Assembly (NCBI GenBank): GCA_016758965.1
Contig: JAEPRB010000158.1
Coordinates: 31,339 to 95,338, forward strand
Direction: 5' to 3'
Source of the DNA: Circinella minor
Lineage: Eukaryota > Mucoromycota > Mucoromycetes > Mucorales > Lichtheimiaceae
DNA length: 64,000 bases
A program made the position numbers and the translations under genes. The notes below the pieces were generated by a model. The model was not told where the DNA came from. It saw only the letters and a program-made list of their open reading frames with translations, and did not search any database. Position 1 is the first letter of the stretch. Each line of letters begins with the position of its first letter. This document shows positions 48,698 through 59,602 of this stretch, piece after piece.

Positions 48698-50340
48698 ATG
48701 GCTGCAAACGTTCCTACAATTAAGGTTGGTTGCCATAGTAACAAATTCAGTATGCATATATGTGTTTTGGATGAAGAGGTGTAAACAAAATTTATTTGAA
48801 ACTTGAAAAATAAACGTTATATTTTTAAATTAAGCTCAATAGCGGTTATGACTTACCGATGATCGGCTATGGTACTTTTGGTGGTGCTGATGCTCCTCAT
48901 TTAGTACATGATGCTGTCAAGGTAGCTTTACAATGTGGATATCGTCATTTTGATACTGCCTATTTGTGTAAGTTAGATCGAGGGAAAAAGGGGGAATAAA
49001 GAGCGAGGGATTTGGATACAGCATATCACAAAGGCGAAAAAAAAATCGTGTTTTTTTCTAGTGTAAAACAGGAAAATTTTCTGATTGATCATTGTAATAT
49101 ATATAGACCAAACTGAACGTTCTTTGGGGGATGCTATTCGTGAAAGTGGAGTTCCAAGAGAAGAAGTTTTTGTTACTACCAAGTTATGGCAAACATTCAA
49201 GCGCCCCGAACATGTTCGTCCAGCTTGCCAACGCTCGTTAGAAGATCTTGGTTTTGACTATATTGACATGTACATGTTTCATTGGCCTATGGCATGGGAA
49301 TTCCATGGTTTTGAACATGACAAGATTCAAGTCAAGGACGAAAACAATGATATCAAGTGTATTGACATTCCTATCATTGATACTTGGAGAGAAATGGAAA
49401 AACTAGTCAAGGATGGTTTGGTCCGCTCTATTGGTAAATATTTTATTATTTTTTCCTACAATACTAATTATATATATATTGGAGGAAAGAAAGAGAGAAG
49501 TGGTCACAACCAAACAAGCAAACAAACAAAATGTTTGAGCATGTAAATTTACTAATACTATTGCCAATATGTTAATAATGACAATGATAAATATAGGTGT
49601 CGCCAACTTTACTATTGAAATGCTTGAGGAATTAATCTCCAAAGCCGAAATTCCTCCTGCTATGAACCAGGTTTGTGTATTAAAATAACAATTATGATTT
49701 GATAAAGAAGGTATAATATACACATATACAAACTCTTGTCATTTTTATTATGGAAATATAGATTGAAATTCACCCAAGTTTGCCGCAAGAAGAAATGGTA
49801 AACTGGGGCAAAAAGAACAATGTGGCTCTTACTGCATTCAGGTAGCTTATTATTGCACTTCATTACCAAAGTATAAATAGAAAAAATCGTTAACATAATA
49901 ATATATATATAATAGTCCTTTAGGTAACCCTGGTTTCTCATGGTATGCTGCTACTGGTCATTCAAAGACTCTTGAAGAGCCTGCTGTCCTTAAGGCAGCT
50001 GAAAAATATAACAAGACACCCGTTCAAATCCTTATCAACTGGGGTGTTGCTCGTGGATATTGTGGTAAGTTTCTGTTGATCTTAATTTGTAACTCTGTAA
50101 TTGGGAAAGATATCAGAATATCACCGGGTTAATTTTATGCTTTTTTTAATAATATTAGTAATTCCCAAGTCAGTTACTCCTGAACGTATTAAGGCAAACA
50201 TTGAATATTTTAAGATGGATGATGAGGATGTTGAAGAAATTACAAAGATCGGTCGTGAACATCCTGTCCGAACCTGTGATCCTGTTCTGATGTTTGGTCC
50301 ATCCAATGATGTCTTTGGTGAACACAAGAAGAAGGCTTAA
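48698..50340 (+). CDS. Aldo/keto reductase
   Basis: NADPH-dependent cytosolic carbonyl reductase with a TIM-barrel fold. Exons read MAANVPTIK, LNSGYDLPMIGYGTFGG.. (GYRHFDTAYLY with the catalytic Asp and Tyr), QTERSLGDAIRESGVPREEV with TTKLW (catalytic Lys) and LGFDYIDMYMFHWPMAW (catalytic His), then VANFTIEMLEELISKAEIPP, IEIHPSLPQEEMVNWGKKNN, FSPLGNPGFSWYAATG and VIPKSVTPERIKANIEYFKM. About 325 residues, normal. IPKSVTPERI is the cofactor-binding signature. The exact substrate cannot be told; glycerol dehydrogenase or xylose-reductase-like types are the closest. Ends at TAA, 115 bases before the convergent PTAR1 gene. Confidence 0.92.
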
Positions 50341-50454
50341 AATATGAGAAAACTATATATATATAAAACTAAAGAACTTGTATATAAAATTATATATAGA
50401 AAATTACATTGTCTCTTTTCCATGTTTATATAAAAAGGAAATCTAATTTTTATA

Positions 50455-51873
50455 CTACTTGATATATTTTGGGATTGATGTTAATTCATGTAATCGGTTT
50501 ATATAATCATTATGTCGGACGTTCAAAAAGGAAAATGAATCAGACTTGTGTTGATTTTCCTAAAATATCCCACAATAAATGGGGAAGTTTGATATTATTA
50601 GGTTTTTTATGATTATTTCATAAGATGCAACAAAAAGGTATATATAGATGGATGCTCTTACCAAAAGGCATAACCATATTCCGAAACAAAGTGCAAGCTC
50701 TAATTGTCTCTTATTTTCTATTTCTGTTCCTGCTTCTTGCAAATTGGTATCATTTATAATCCTTTCGATTAAACTATGACCGTCAATAGTTATTTTTTCG
50801 AAAAAGGTGTATAAAAATCGTAAATGATACCATAACGTTTCATGACCTGGAAATCGTACAATAAGATTTCTTGTCCAATTTAGGTGTTCTTCTTCCTCAT
50901 CAAATCCATGTTTCGCTATTGTTTTAACTACACATGCCAAGTGATGAACACCAGAATTGTCGCTCACATTTCGTTCTACCCAAGCTTTTGCTTCTGTATA
51001 TTCTTTTTCTCGAATGTAGTTTATGTTCATGCATGATTCTAATAGCCACCGCCGATAATTCCAAGCATAATAGTTCCGAGGATGAAGTGTCCCTGTACGT
51101 GCACAAAGTTGTAATTCATGATCCAAGTTCATTTCACGATCAGCAGCCCCTGGATGCATAAATAACCATTGCCTAAGATATGTTTTGACCTTCCACTTCA
51201 ACTTCCTTTTCTTTCTTTCCCGATTCCGTTTTTATTATCTGACACGACCTTTTTTTCTACACTTACCGATGATGCCAAGCTACACCACTTTTACAATGCT
51301 TTGGTATCGTGAATATCAAGTCGATCCAGCGTAATTCATCTTTTATGGTTACTTGGCTCGATTCAATCAACTGTTTTCTGTAAAATATACAACATCATTC
51401 ATCAGTATCATTTTTCTTGACTAGAAAAAAACCAACAGATTCGGATTTATATATACCTCATATTCATGGCTGTATAGTTATCAGGTTTCAACATGATCAT
51501 GATTTTGCTTGCTTGTTCAATTTTTTCTGGATTTGTCGCTTTGCGCATTGCTTGATCAGTTTCGCGTAATAGGTCATTGTAATGTTGAAATGGAAGTCCT
51601 AAATTGGATTCAACAAAAATCAATGGGTAATAAGGTTGGCTGTCAGGCGGTAATTCATTAACATCAGGAAGTCCAAACACTAAACCGACCTCATCACTAA
51701 AAATAATACATCCCAGAACAAACAAAAAAAGAAGGTCATTTTAAGTTATAAACTTTATTTTTGATCCTCATTTATCAAAACAAAGATATTCTTTCTACAA
51801 ATTTTTTTTTTTTGCTCATTTACATGTTGTAGTTTTCCAAGATTGTGGCGAGTTTCTGATAAAGTGTGATCAT
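50455..51873 (-). CDS. PTAR1-like protein prenyltransferase alpha-subunit
   Basis: Alpha-helical-repeat subunit like human PTAR1, which with the Rab prenyltransferase beta subunit forms geranylgeranyltransferase III (known substrates Ykt6 and FBXL2). The start MITLYQKLATILENYN (51873) is spliced to IDEVGLVFGLPDVNEL. The next exons give FVESNLGLPFQHYNDLLR, ASKIMIMLKPDNYTAMNMR, TIKDELRWIDLIFTIPKHCK with SGVAWHHR, and WLFMHPG. Alpha repeats follow: HPRNYYAWNYRRWLLESC, NSGVHHLACVVKTI and GHETLWYHLRFLYTFFE. A last small exon (LL-ENQHKSDSFSFLNVRHND..) ends at TAG 50455-50457; reading through its intron gives a false stop inside it. The NY..WNYRRWLL motif is diagnostic of prenyltransferase alpha repeats. 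Confidence 0.87.
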
Positions 51874-51984
51874 TTTTTTTTTTTTTTTTTTTTTGGTTCT
51901 GTGATAATAATCGAAAAAAAAGCGGAAGATAAAGCTACACTATATTGAAGAAGCCATCCTCAACAAAGAAATGTTTTCTATTCC

Positions 51985-52900
51985 GAGCTTGATGATTATT
52001 CATCTTTTCTTACACAGAAAAAAAGTTTTAAGATCTTCATTAGTCATGAAAGGAGCTTTGGACTGCCATGACAATAGGCGTTGAGTAGCTAATTCGATTC
52101 CCTTATTGATCAAAACTCTAATAGCAAACCGCGTTCGTTTTCCCAAATTGTTTGTGTTCCTGGCTTTGCGTCGATATTTTTGCATCCATATTTGCGCTTT
52201 TAATATAATACCAACTTTTATCTGTGTAAAAAACTATTTATAAAACAACAAAATGTACAACGAGTTGTTCAAGACTTTTTTTTCGAGTCAAGCATCAAAT
52301 AAGACGACTTTGGATACTTGATTCATCCAACATAACTATCCTTGATTACTCGTTGGGATTTACAGTTATTCTTGGAGTTAATTGATCTTTTTCACTTAAC
52401 TTGTCTCTCCGAACACCTATCATAGTATTAATATTGAGCTTAATAACAATAATGTTGACCAAATCCCATACTTACTCAGCTTCATCTTCAACTAGAACTC
52501 TTTTATTGGATTGAGAAAGGAGAGTAAGGAGCCAGGTAAGTCTATTTGTAATCAGTTGCTCCACAGGACGAAAAACTGATTGATTTGTTTGGAGGAACAC
52601 ATTGTCCATTGCTAATTAATGTTCTTTCATGTTATTATCATTAGGAATAGTTACTCATATTTTTTTTAATAATTAAACTCGATAAAATGTTCCGTACGTG
52701 CTCACATTTCGTGCATCGAATACTGTAAATCCATCATTGCGCTTTTGTTTCTTACTGATTTGTGCAGCCTGTGGTTTTCTAAGCGATATATTATTGACAT
52801 CAAACCTGCAGAGAGCACTGAGAATAGTAATGAGAATACCACATTGCGAACGAATTACAGCTAGAACTTACTCTTCTTTTGGTTCAACCTAAATTTAGCA
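51985..52900 (-). pseudogene. Decayed gene of unknown family
   Basis: Reverse-strand exon-like pieces with good splice sites but broken continuity: VEPKEE then FDVNNISLRKPQAAQISKKQ with KRNDGFTVFDARN (about 52730-52890); MDNVFLQTNQSVFRPVEQLI then TNRLTWLLTLLSQSNKRVLV with EDEAE and CSERQVK (about 52400-52605); and KVGIILKAQIWMQKYRRKAR with LGKRTRFAIRVLINKGIELA and TQRLLSWQSKAPFM (52000 to about 52220). Stops and frame changes separate the pieces, so they do not form one protein. The style (short Lys/Arg/Gln-rich exons) recalls the accessory genes at 16.3-18.8 kb, but I cannot show homology. Confidence 0.35.
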
Positions 52901-53414
52901 TTGTTGTTCTATTGATCGATCCACTTTGCGTGCTTACGTATCTAGTGTTACTTCAGTCATTCTAATCATTGATAATTTCTTTTGATTCTTTGAGTTATTC
53001 AACGAGACAGTTGTGAGTGAATATCTCATCAACAAGGCTATTAAACTCGAAAAAAAGAGTTACTGTATATCATAGATAATAAAATAGATACGAAAACCAA
53101 AAGCGCAAATAGTGACGCAAAAACATAGACGCAAAAATAAAACCTTATATGAAAACACAAAATTTAGTTCTGCTTGGCACAAACAATTTGCAACAAACAA
53201 GTATATATAAAGATCTGAAAGAATATAATATAACGTTTACCATGCAGGGTGATATCATTCGCAACAGCTATTTTTGCTTAGTGGTCATGCACAGGAAAAA
53301 AAATCATGTGCTATTTAAAAAATAATCGGACAATGCTCCGGGTTAGTTCGTGGTTGATTATTATTCAGGCCCAAGTTCCTTTTTCTTCTTTGAGGCGTTT
53401 TCTTTTTAAACAAG
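52901..53414. other. Upstream region of BAP31
   Basis: AT-rich, with a cluster of short GCGCAAAT / GACGCAAAAA repeats at 53101-53140, similar in flavour to the subterminal TTTGCG motifs of the element at 29406. Otherwise nothing beyond the likely BAP31 promoter. Confidence 0.4.
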
Positions 53415-54617
53415 ATGACAATTTACTTTACATTAACATTTACACTTTTAGTGCTGGAGGTATGAAAAGTTTATATGATATTGATATCCACGTTTTTACT
53501 CATTTAATTTTGTTATATAGATGCTTGTCTTTTGCTTGGTAGTGGTAAGCTTTTAGTTTCATTCTGTTTCCAAGCAATTATTTCATGTTAAAAAAGGAAA
53601 AGAAACTAATCGAATTTGCATATAGCTTCCGCTTCCAATGCATTGGCGTAGAGCTATGATGAGAGCTTTTAGATCGTCTCCTGTGGTATGTGTATAAATA
53701 AGTAAAGAAAGAAATGAAATTATATGTGACTAAAACTTGAAGATGGAAAACATATTAGGTTGCAAAGGCTTTGTACGCTCTCAAGATCATTTTCGCGTAA
53801 GTATTACATATAGTATAAAGAGGCGTGTGTATATATGTGTATCTATGACATTATTGAACCAATAAGCTTATGACACTATTTATGTAAATTTTTAATAGAT
53901 TCATCTTTTTACTGTTCATTGGCAAGTATATACGAAATAGACATTAGAAAAAGTGAAGGATATGAGAATAATAATGTAGAATTACTCTTATTATATAGAT
54001 ACATTTAACCGATTACAACGTATCGGCGAAGAAGCTGAACAAGAAGAAGGCCATCATCATGATTATAGTTTCGAGGCTAGTTTAAAAGCAAAGCGTTTTT
54101 ATGCTCAACGTAACTTATATCTTACTGGTTTCACTTTGTTCTTGTCATTGTAAGTACTTTTTTATGTTTTTGCCAAGAAATTCTTGGTGGAGGAGTTAAA
54201 GAAAAACAAGAGCTAATACACTTCTTATAAATACAGGATCCTTGAAAGAACCACTGCATTAGTTGTCGACATGCTCGAACGTGAAGAACAACTTCAACAC
54301 ATGAAGAAAGAGGTTAATATCATACTTGATGGATAGAAATTTTTGGATGTCGGTTAAAAAGAATGTTCTATATACACGAAGACTAACTCTGCTGAGTGAA
54401 TCATATGTTTATATAGAGTGCGATTGCTAATGAGGATGCTGACCGACTTGCTGAAATCGATTCCTCTTACAAAAAGCAAGTTGCTGGTTTGCAAACTGAA
54501 ATCACAGCACTGAAGAAACAAACACCTGACTTTGAATCATTGAAAAAGAGAGCAGCTCAACAATCCACTGAATATGATCAATTGGTCAAGGAACGTGATG
54601 CATTATTGAAAAAATAA
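53415..54617 (+). CDS. BAP31-like ER membrane protein (YET family)
   Basis: ER quality-control and export factor. Short exons rebuild MTIYFTLTFTLLVLE, MLVFCLVV, LPLPMHWRRAMMRAFRSSPV, VAKALYALKIIFA, FIFLLF and IDTFNRLQRIGEEAEQEEGH, then KAKRFYAQRNLYLTGFTLFL, LILERTTALVVDMLEREEQL and a C-terminal coiled coil (EIDSSYKKQVAGLQTEITAL.. FESLKKRAAQQSTEYDQLVK) ending in DALLKK at TAA 54615-54617. Three TM helices near the N-terminus plus the cytosolic coiled coil are the family layout; KAKRFYAQRNLYLTGFTLFL is the signature. The end has two Lys at positions -1 and -2 rather than a canonical KKxx retrieval signal. Its last 28 codons and 3' flank are duplicated at 59321. Confidence 0.92.
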
Positions 54618-54798
54618 AAGTATAACAATAAAATATAATATTTTAATATAATATCACATACAGAGGTAGTACAGTTACAAGTTATAGATGATAATTAGCT
54701 AATAGTAAGGGTGACTTGGGGTGAATAATGATTGATTGAGTTAAGTTTAAAGTACAGGGAAGGGAGAGGGAGACGAGGAAAATAACATAATCCTATCT

Positions 54799-56625
54799 CT
54801 ACTTTTCAGTTTTTTGTTGACCGTTGAAAAGGAGTTTGTTGGGTGTAACAAAATTGGGGATTGCATCAATCTTGTTACTAGTGGAAATCTTGGTGATTGC
54901 GCTGTAAAGGTCCTTTGGCTTGATTCCCTGCTCTAAACCAGGAAGCAACAAAGCAGCTACACCAGCTACATGGGGAGAAGCCATAGATGTACCAGACATA
55001 GTTTCTTTAGCATTCTTTCCGCCAATGTATGCACTGGTGATATCTTTACCAGGAGCCAGAATATCAACACATTTACCATAGCAACTGTAATCGTCGAACG
55101 TGTCTTTCTTATTAACGGAACCAACGGTATAGACATCACTGTTACCAGCAGGAACGATTTTGCATGCGTCACTTCCAGAATTACCAGCAGCAACAAATAC
55201 AGGAATGCCGGCTTCAACAGCAGCCGAAATAGCGTCGTTCAATGCTTTTGCACCAGGGCTGCTGTCGGGCATACCAAGCGACATGTTGATGAGGACAGGG
55301 CGAGTTTGATTTTTTTCTTGGTTAATGATCCACTCAATACCCCCAAGCAAGTTTGAGACAGTGCCTTGGCCCTCGTTTGAAAGAACTTTAACACTAACAA
55401 TGCTGACGTTCTTTGCAACACCATATTGCTTGCCACCAATAATACCACTGACGTGAGTTCCGTGACCCCCTCCATCAAGTGGGTCTTTGGCTTTTAATTG
55501 AGAGCTATTACCAAAGGTTTTACTACCCTTTTTGCTGCTACCAGACTTTCCGTTACTGTATGCAGAATAACCATGTTTAGCACGACCTTCAAAATCTCTG
55601 TGGTTGACAGCGACACCATCATCAACAACATATACTGTAACGCCGGCGCTAAAAATTTGTGATAAGAAGTCGGTTATTCAAAAGAAATGTCCTTTTTTCT
55701 AATTATGTATAAAATTCAAAAAAGAGAGAAGGTATAAGGAACATACCCGCCACGTGAATCGTAAATGTAGGGTTGAGTCAAATTAGATTCCTGTTGAGAA
55801 ATACGTGCCAAGTTCCATTGAGCATTGGGTTGTTCGATATAGGTTGCTTCACTTACAGCATCACGGTTTTGATGTGGCTGTTGTGATTCTTGTTCTCCAG
55901 GGTTGTAAGTTGATTCGCCACTCTTAACAGGACGCTATGATTTTATAATGTTGAGAAAGGTAAGTATTTTTCGTTGATTGTACATAAGACCAGTAAATAA
56001 ATGATGCTTGTTATATTTACAATGTAATAGCGTTTAGACTTTTTGGTCTTCTTGTCAAGACGAGCAGGTGTTGGTAATTCAAATTGAATTACTTCATCAG
56101 GAATAATTGCAACCACTTCAGCGAAACCTTTCAGGATCTTGTCCAAAATACGATCATCCGCAAGTGAAACATCAAGAGCTTTGAAGTTACCGCCGAGATC
56201 ATACGATTGACGAACGCGGATTCTGTTGTTACCGGTTGGGTCGTCATCTCTACCGATCAAATCCTCGATTTTTTCGCCCACTTCCTCGAAAAGATCATGG
56301 AAGAATTTTGTGGTGTCTTGAATGAACTTGGGGATAACTATATATTTATATATAAGGATCGCATAATATTTGGATTGTTTGGATATTTAGTTTATGAATT
56401 AATTATCCAATAGCTAATTTTATTAGTTACTATTTTTGTAATAATTAATTAATTTTTTGACTCTTGATTTTTTTTATTTCTTTGTTTTTCCTTACAGTCA
56501 TCAACGGTGGCAGTTTTATCCAGTTGAATGATATAGTTTTGAGTTTCACTGTGTTCGAATGGAGTGGCAGATGCAAACGTGCTGAACGCCAATACACCCA
56601 AAAATGAAAGGGATGTAAATTTCAT
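54799..56625 (-). CDS. Secreted subtilisin-like serine protease, paralogue 1
   Basis: Extracellular or vacuolar proteinase-K-type S8A peptidase. Signal peptide MKFTSLSFLGVLAFSTFASA, then an inhibitor I9 propeptide (NYIIQLDKTATVDD; GNFKALDVSLADDRILDKIL; VAIIPDEVIQFELP), then the mature enzyme from about AQWNLARISQQESNL. Catalytic Asp in VYVVDDGVAV, His in GGGHGTHVSGII, oxyanion Asn in FVAAGNSGSDAC, Ser in GTSMASPHVAGVAALL. Ends LFNGQQKTEK. Four exons; introns near 55935-56022, 55655-55746 and about 56333-56497. Relative to paralogue 2 it has an extra Gly/Ser/Lys-rich loop of about 17 residues (SGSSKKGSKTFGNSSQLKAK) between the catalytic Asp and His. About 515 residues. Both copies keep all active-site residues, so both look functional. 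Confidence 0.93.
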
Positions 56626-58056
56626 TTTGGATGAAAAATCTTAATGATAATAATAATTAGCTTTGGATATTGTTCGTCGTCGGTACTATCCTGTTTTGTG
56701 AAAAATTAATATTTTCTCCAATATTACTCGATTTTTTCTTTTTCTTTTTTTGTTTTTTAAAAAAGGAATGTGTATTGGTAAAACAAAAAATATAGGGAAA
56801 GGAAAGGGTTAAAGATTGAAAGAAAAATAAGGTGAGAGGGAAAGAGAAAGAAAAGATATATTTTTTTCACTGGCTTCGAAAATCGGCTTCTTCTATTCAT
56901 TTTGCTTCGTACAACGTTTGTGTTGCCAGGCTACTGAGCTAGAAAGAAGGGATTGTTTTCTAGCAATAAAAAAAATGGACAAAGAGGTTAGTAAAAGTAT
57001 AGTTTGTAAAAAATAATAATAATGTATTATATATATATATATACTATACAAGTGTTAAACCATTAATGTTACATTTTATCTCATGATCTTTTCATAACAG
57101 TAATAATAAGTATACTGAGATGAAGAATCTTAGCTCATAAAATACACAAAATTATGGTCGACTAAATGGAGACATCTTTCTTACACTTCCTAGTTAGTTC
57201 GATGGAGGAGTGCACGTGAACTATTAACATTTACACAATTTTTTATTTTTTTATAGGGAATATTGGATTATCGTCGTACAAAGATGAAAAAAAATTCAGC
57301 GGAATCATTAATTATTTATTTATAATGTTTACTACACGTTCAAGTTGACGTATATGTTAATTTTTCAACTTTTAAGGTAGTTGAGCTACCAACCTCTTTT
57401 TTTTTTTTACCGTATTTCTCATGCATTTTATTATCCGTACATGTATTTTTTGCTTGTATAACCTATAAAATCTAAACATAAATAGAATTCTTAATTCTTT
57501 GTACAATGTCATTGTCAAACGTAGCTTATACATGATTATGCAAATGTTTTTATGGATCCAGTCGTTGTTAAAAAACTACAACTTCGCCCCCGCCACAACA
57601 TATCCCTTCTATTATTTCGCTGCAAAATTACCGATTTTAGTTAGCTTTGCTTCGATTTATTCCTCTCTTCAACGTTTGGTTTGAAATTGTCAGATCATTC
57701 CATTTTATGCTTGGATCCATTATAAAAATACTATTATACCATGTAGTAAAAAATGTACAAAAATAAAGAACAATAAAATAAAGGGTCTGGCCCATTTATG
57801 ATTTAGGTTAAACAAAATTACGTTTTATAGGTATTTATTGGATATTTATTGAGTTAAATGTTGCAAATGATGTCACGACGGTAGCTATAATGAATATCAG
57901 TCTGAGCAGAAAACCCATTTTTTTTCTTTTTTATGAGTATCATACCCGGGAGAGCATTTATATGTCACAGCCTAAATAAATAATTAATAGGGTATTATTT
58001 GATATTGATGTAGTGGCAAGCGAATTAGCAAATTATTACGTGTAGATGTTAACTAA
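56626..58056. other. Upstream DNA of subtilase paralogue 1, duplicated
   Basis: About 1.4 kb without a gene, alignable by eye with the region upstream of paralogue 2. A GA-rich run precedes the start. The frame at 57499 is a chance frame in conserved flanking DNA. Confidence 0.5.
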
Positions 58057-58058
58057 TA

Positions 58059-58405
58059 CAGTCAACCGCCGTATTTTTTGCACCTCTCGCTTGTGCAAAT
58101 CTCCCGGTTCTGCACCATTGGTTTTTGGAAATGTTAAAAATACTTAATGAAACCGCAACTTGGAACTTGCATCAGGGTTTTTGGGCAAGTTGCGCTAATC
58201 GGGAGTAAACTATACTATAATTTAATAATTGTGTATAGTATTCTTACGAATCATTATCCAAATATGGAAATACCCAAAATGCTACCAAAGAATAATTGAT
58301 TAGATGCTGTATTTAAATATATGTCAAGTCTCGCTTGTTGCAAGTCTTCGCTTCTGCAACAAAAAATCAGGAAATCTCAGGTGTGCAAAAACCGGGGGTT
58401 GACTG
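58059..58405. mobile_element. TA-flanked MITE, pogo/Tc1-like termini
   Basis: Begins CAGTCAACCGCCGTATTTTTTGC and ends with the imperfect reverse complement GCAAAAACCGGGGGTTGACTG, flanked by TA at 58057-58058 and 58406-58407. 347 bp, no transposase frame. Inside, repeated motifs TCTCGCTTGT(T)GCAA occur near both ends (about 58084 and 58328). The duplicate region at 62641 lacks the element, which confirms insertion at a TA. CAGT-type ends with TA duplication fit the Tc1/mariner-pogo superfamily. Confidence 0.85.
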
Positions 58406-59320
58406 TAACCGCTACTGTACATATTTATGTTTGATGAGAATCAGTAGACAGCGTATGTATTGTCTACATGCTTCTAAAACTACCATGTACATTCCACAAC
58501 ATTATTGAAATGATTACGTACCGGCTACGTCTGATTGCTTCAATGCTGTGAAGTAATTTTTTTGTACTACTGAAATCAATGTGGCAAAACTCTTCAAACT
58601 ACTCAGATCGATCGATTTCCTTTTTTATTGACATAAAAGAATTAATTTGTCATACCTGATCAATTGCTCAAACATGACTCTAGTTTTAAGTTATTCTGCG
58701 CGGTAGTTCTTCATTTTCCTATAATGAGCTTAAAACAACAAACTAGGAACAAATTTTTACAAAAAATTAGTAAGCCTATCATTAACTAAAATCGGCACAC
58801 TTCTGCATATAACCCAATAAGTATGTCCGTTAATGATAAAGTTATATTCTTTTTTTTCTTTCGGTGCAAGATACCTCCAATGTGTTGCTAGTGTACAAAG
58901 TTTATTTATATGATCGTCTGATAGTAGTAATAGAAATTAAGAATAAAAAGCCAAATGATATTGTATTTTGAGCACATATATGATTCCAGAAAAAAGATAA
59001 CTTATATTAAATAACTTATGGGGAAAATATGTATAAGAATAAGAGAAATAGCTTCAATTATTACTGGTAAAATATTCAATTACAATTATACGTAGTACGT
59101 AGGGAAGAAGAAAAATAGAAGATTTGTTTACAAAAAGTGCCTTATTATAACCTTTGCTATCTATTTATCGTAATTAATGATTGTATGCGATCCATATGAT
59201 TTTGTAACTTATGCTTGTAACGATTACTTGCAAATATCTCAGTTACTTGTACGTACGAGTGAACTTTCACTCTTTGATTTTCAAACAAAAATTATAAAAT
59301 TAAAGAAGTAAGCATCTAAC

Positions 59321-59407
59321 TTTGACTCATTGAGAAAGAGAGCAGTTCAGCAGTCCACTGAATATGATCAATTGATCAAAGAACGTGATACATTATTGAA
59401 GAAGTAA
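59321..59407 (+). pseudogene. Truncated second BAP31 (3' end only)
   Basis: Encodes FDSLRKRAVQQSTEYDQLIK plus ERDTLLKK and a stop, 28 codons matching the BAP31 C-terminus. The five differences from the intact copy are all mild (E/D, K/R, A/V, V/I, A/T), so the fragment probably spent time as part of a working gene before the 5' part was lost. No other BAP31 exon is present upstream of it. Confidence 0.85.
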
Positions 59408-59602
59408 TAGTGTAACAATAAAATATAATATTTTAATATTATAACATCACATACAGAAGTACGTAGTACAGTTACAAGTTATAGCTAATAAGTAGTAAGT
59501 AGTAAGAGTGATTTGGGGTGAATAATGGTTGAGTGAATAAATTTGAATTACGGGAGAGGGAGAGAAAGAGAGGGTGGAAAAGAAAAGAATATAATTCTAT
59601 CT

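Larger units (their letters stand above)
54525..58960. repeat. Copy 1 of a direct segmental duplication
   Basis: Runs from the last 28 BAP31 codons through the first subtilase gene and about 2.3 kb of its upstream DNA. Matches copy 2 (59314 to about 63200) in the same order and orientation. Shared landmarks include AACAATAAAATATAATATTTTAATAT after the BAP31 stop, TTTTATCTCATGATCTT (57079 against 61605), CAGTCGTTGTTA (57560 against 62071) and GTAGATGTTAACTAAT (58042 against 62633, slightly diverged). The outer right boundary is only approximate. Confidence 0.85.
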
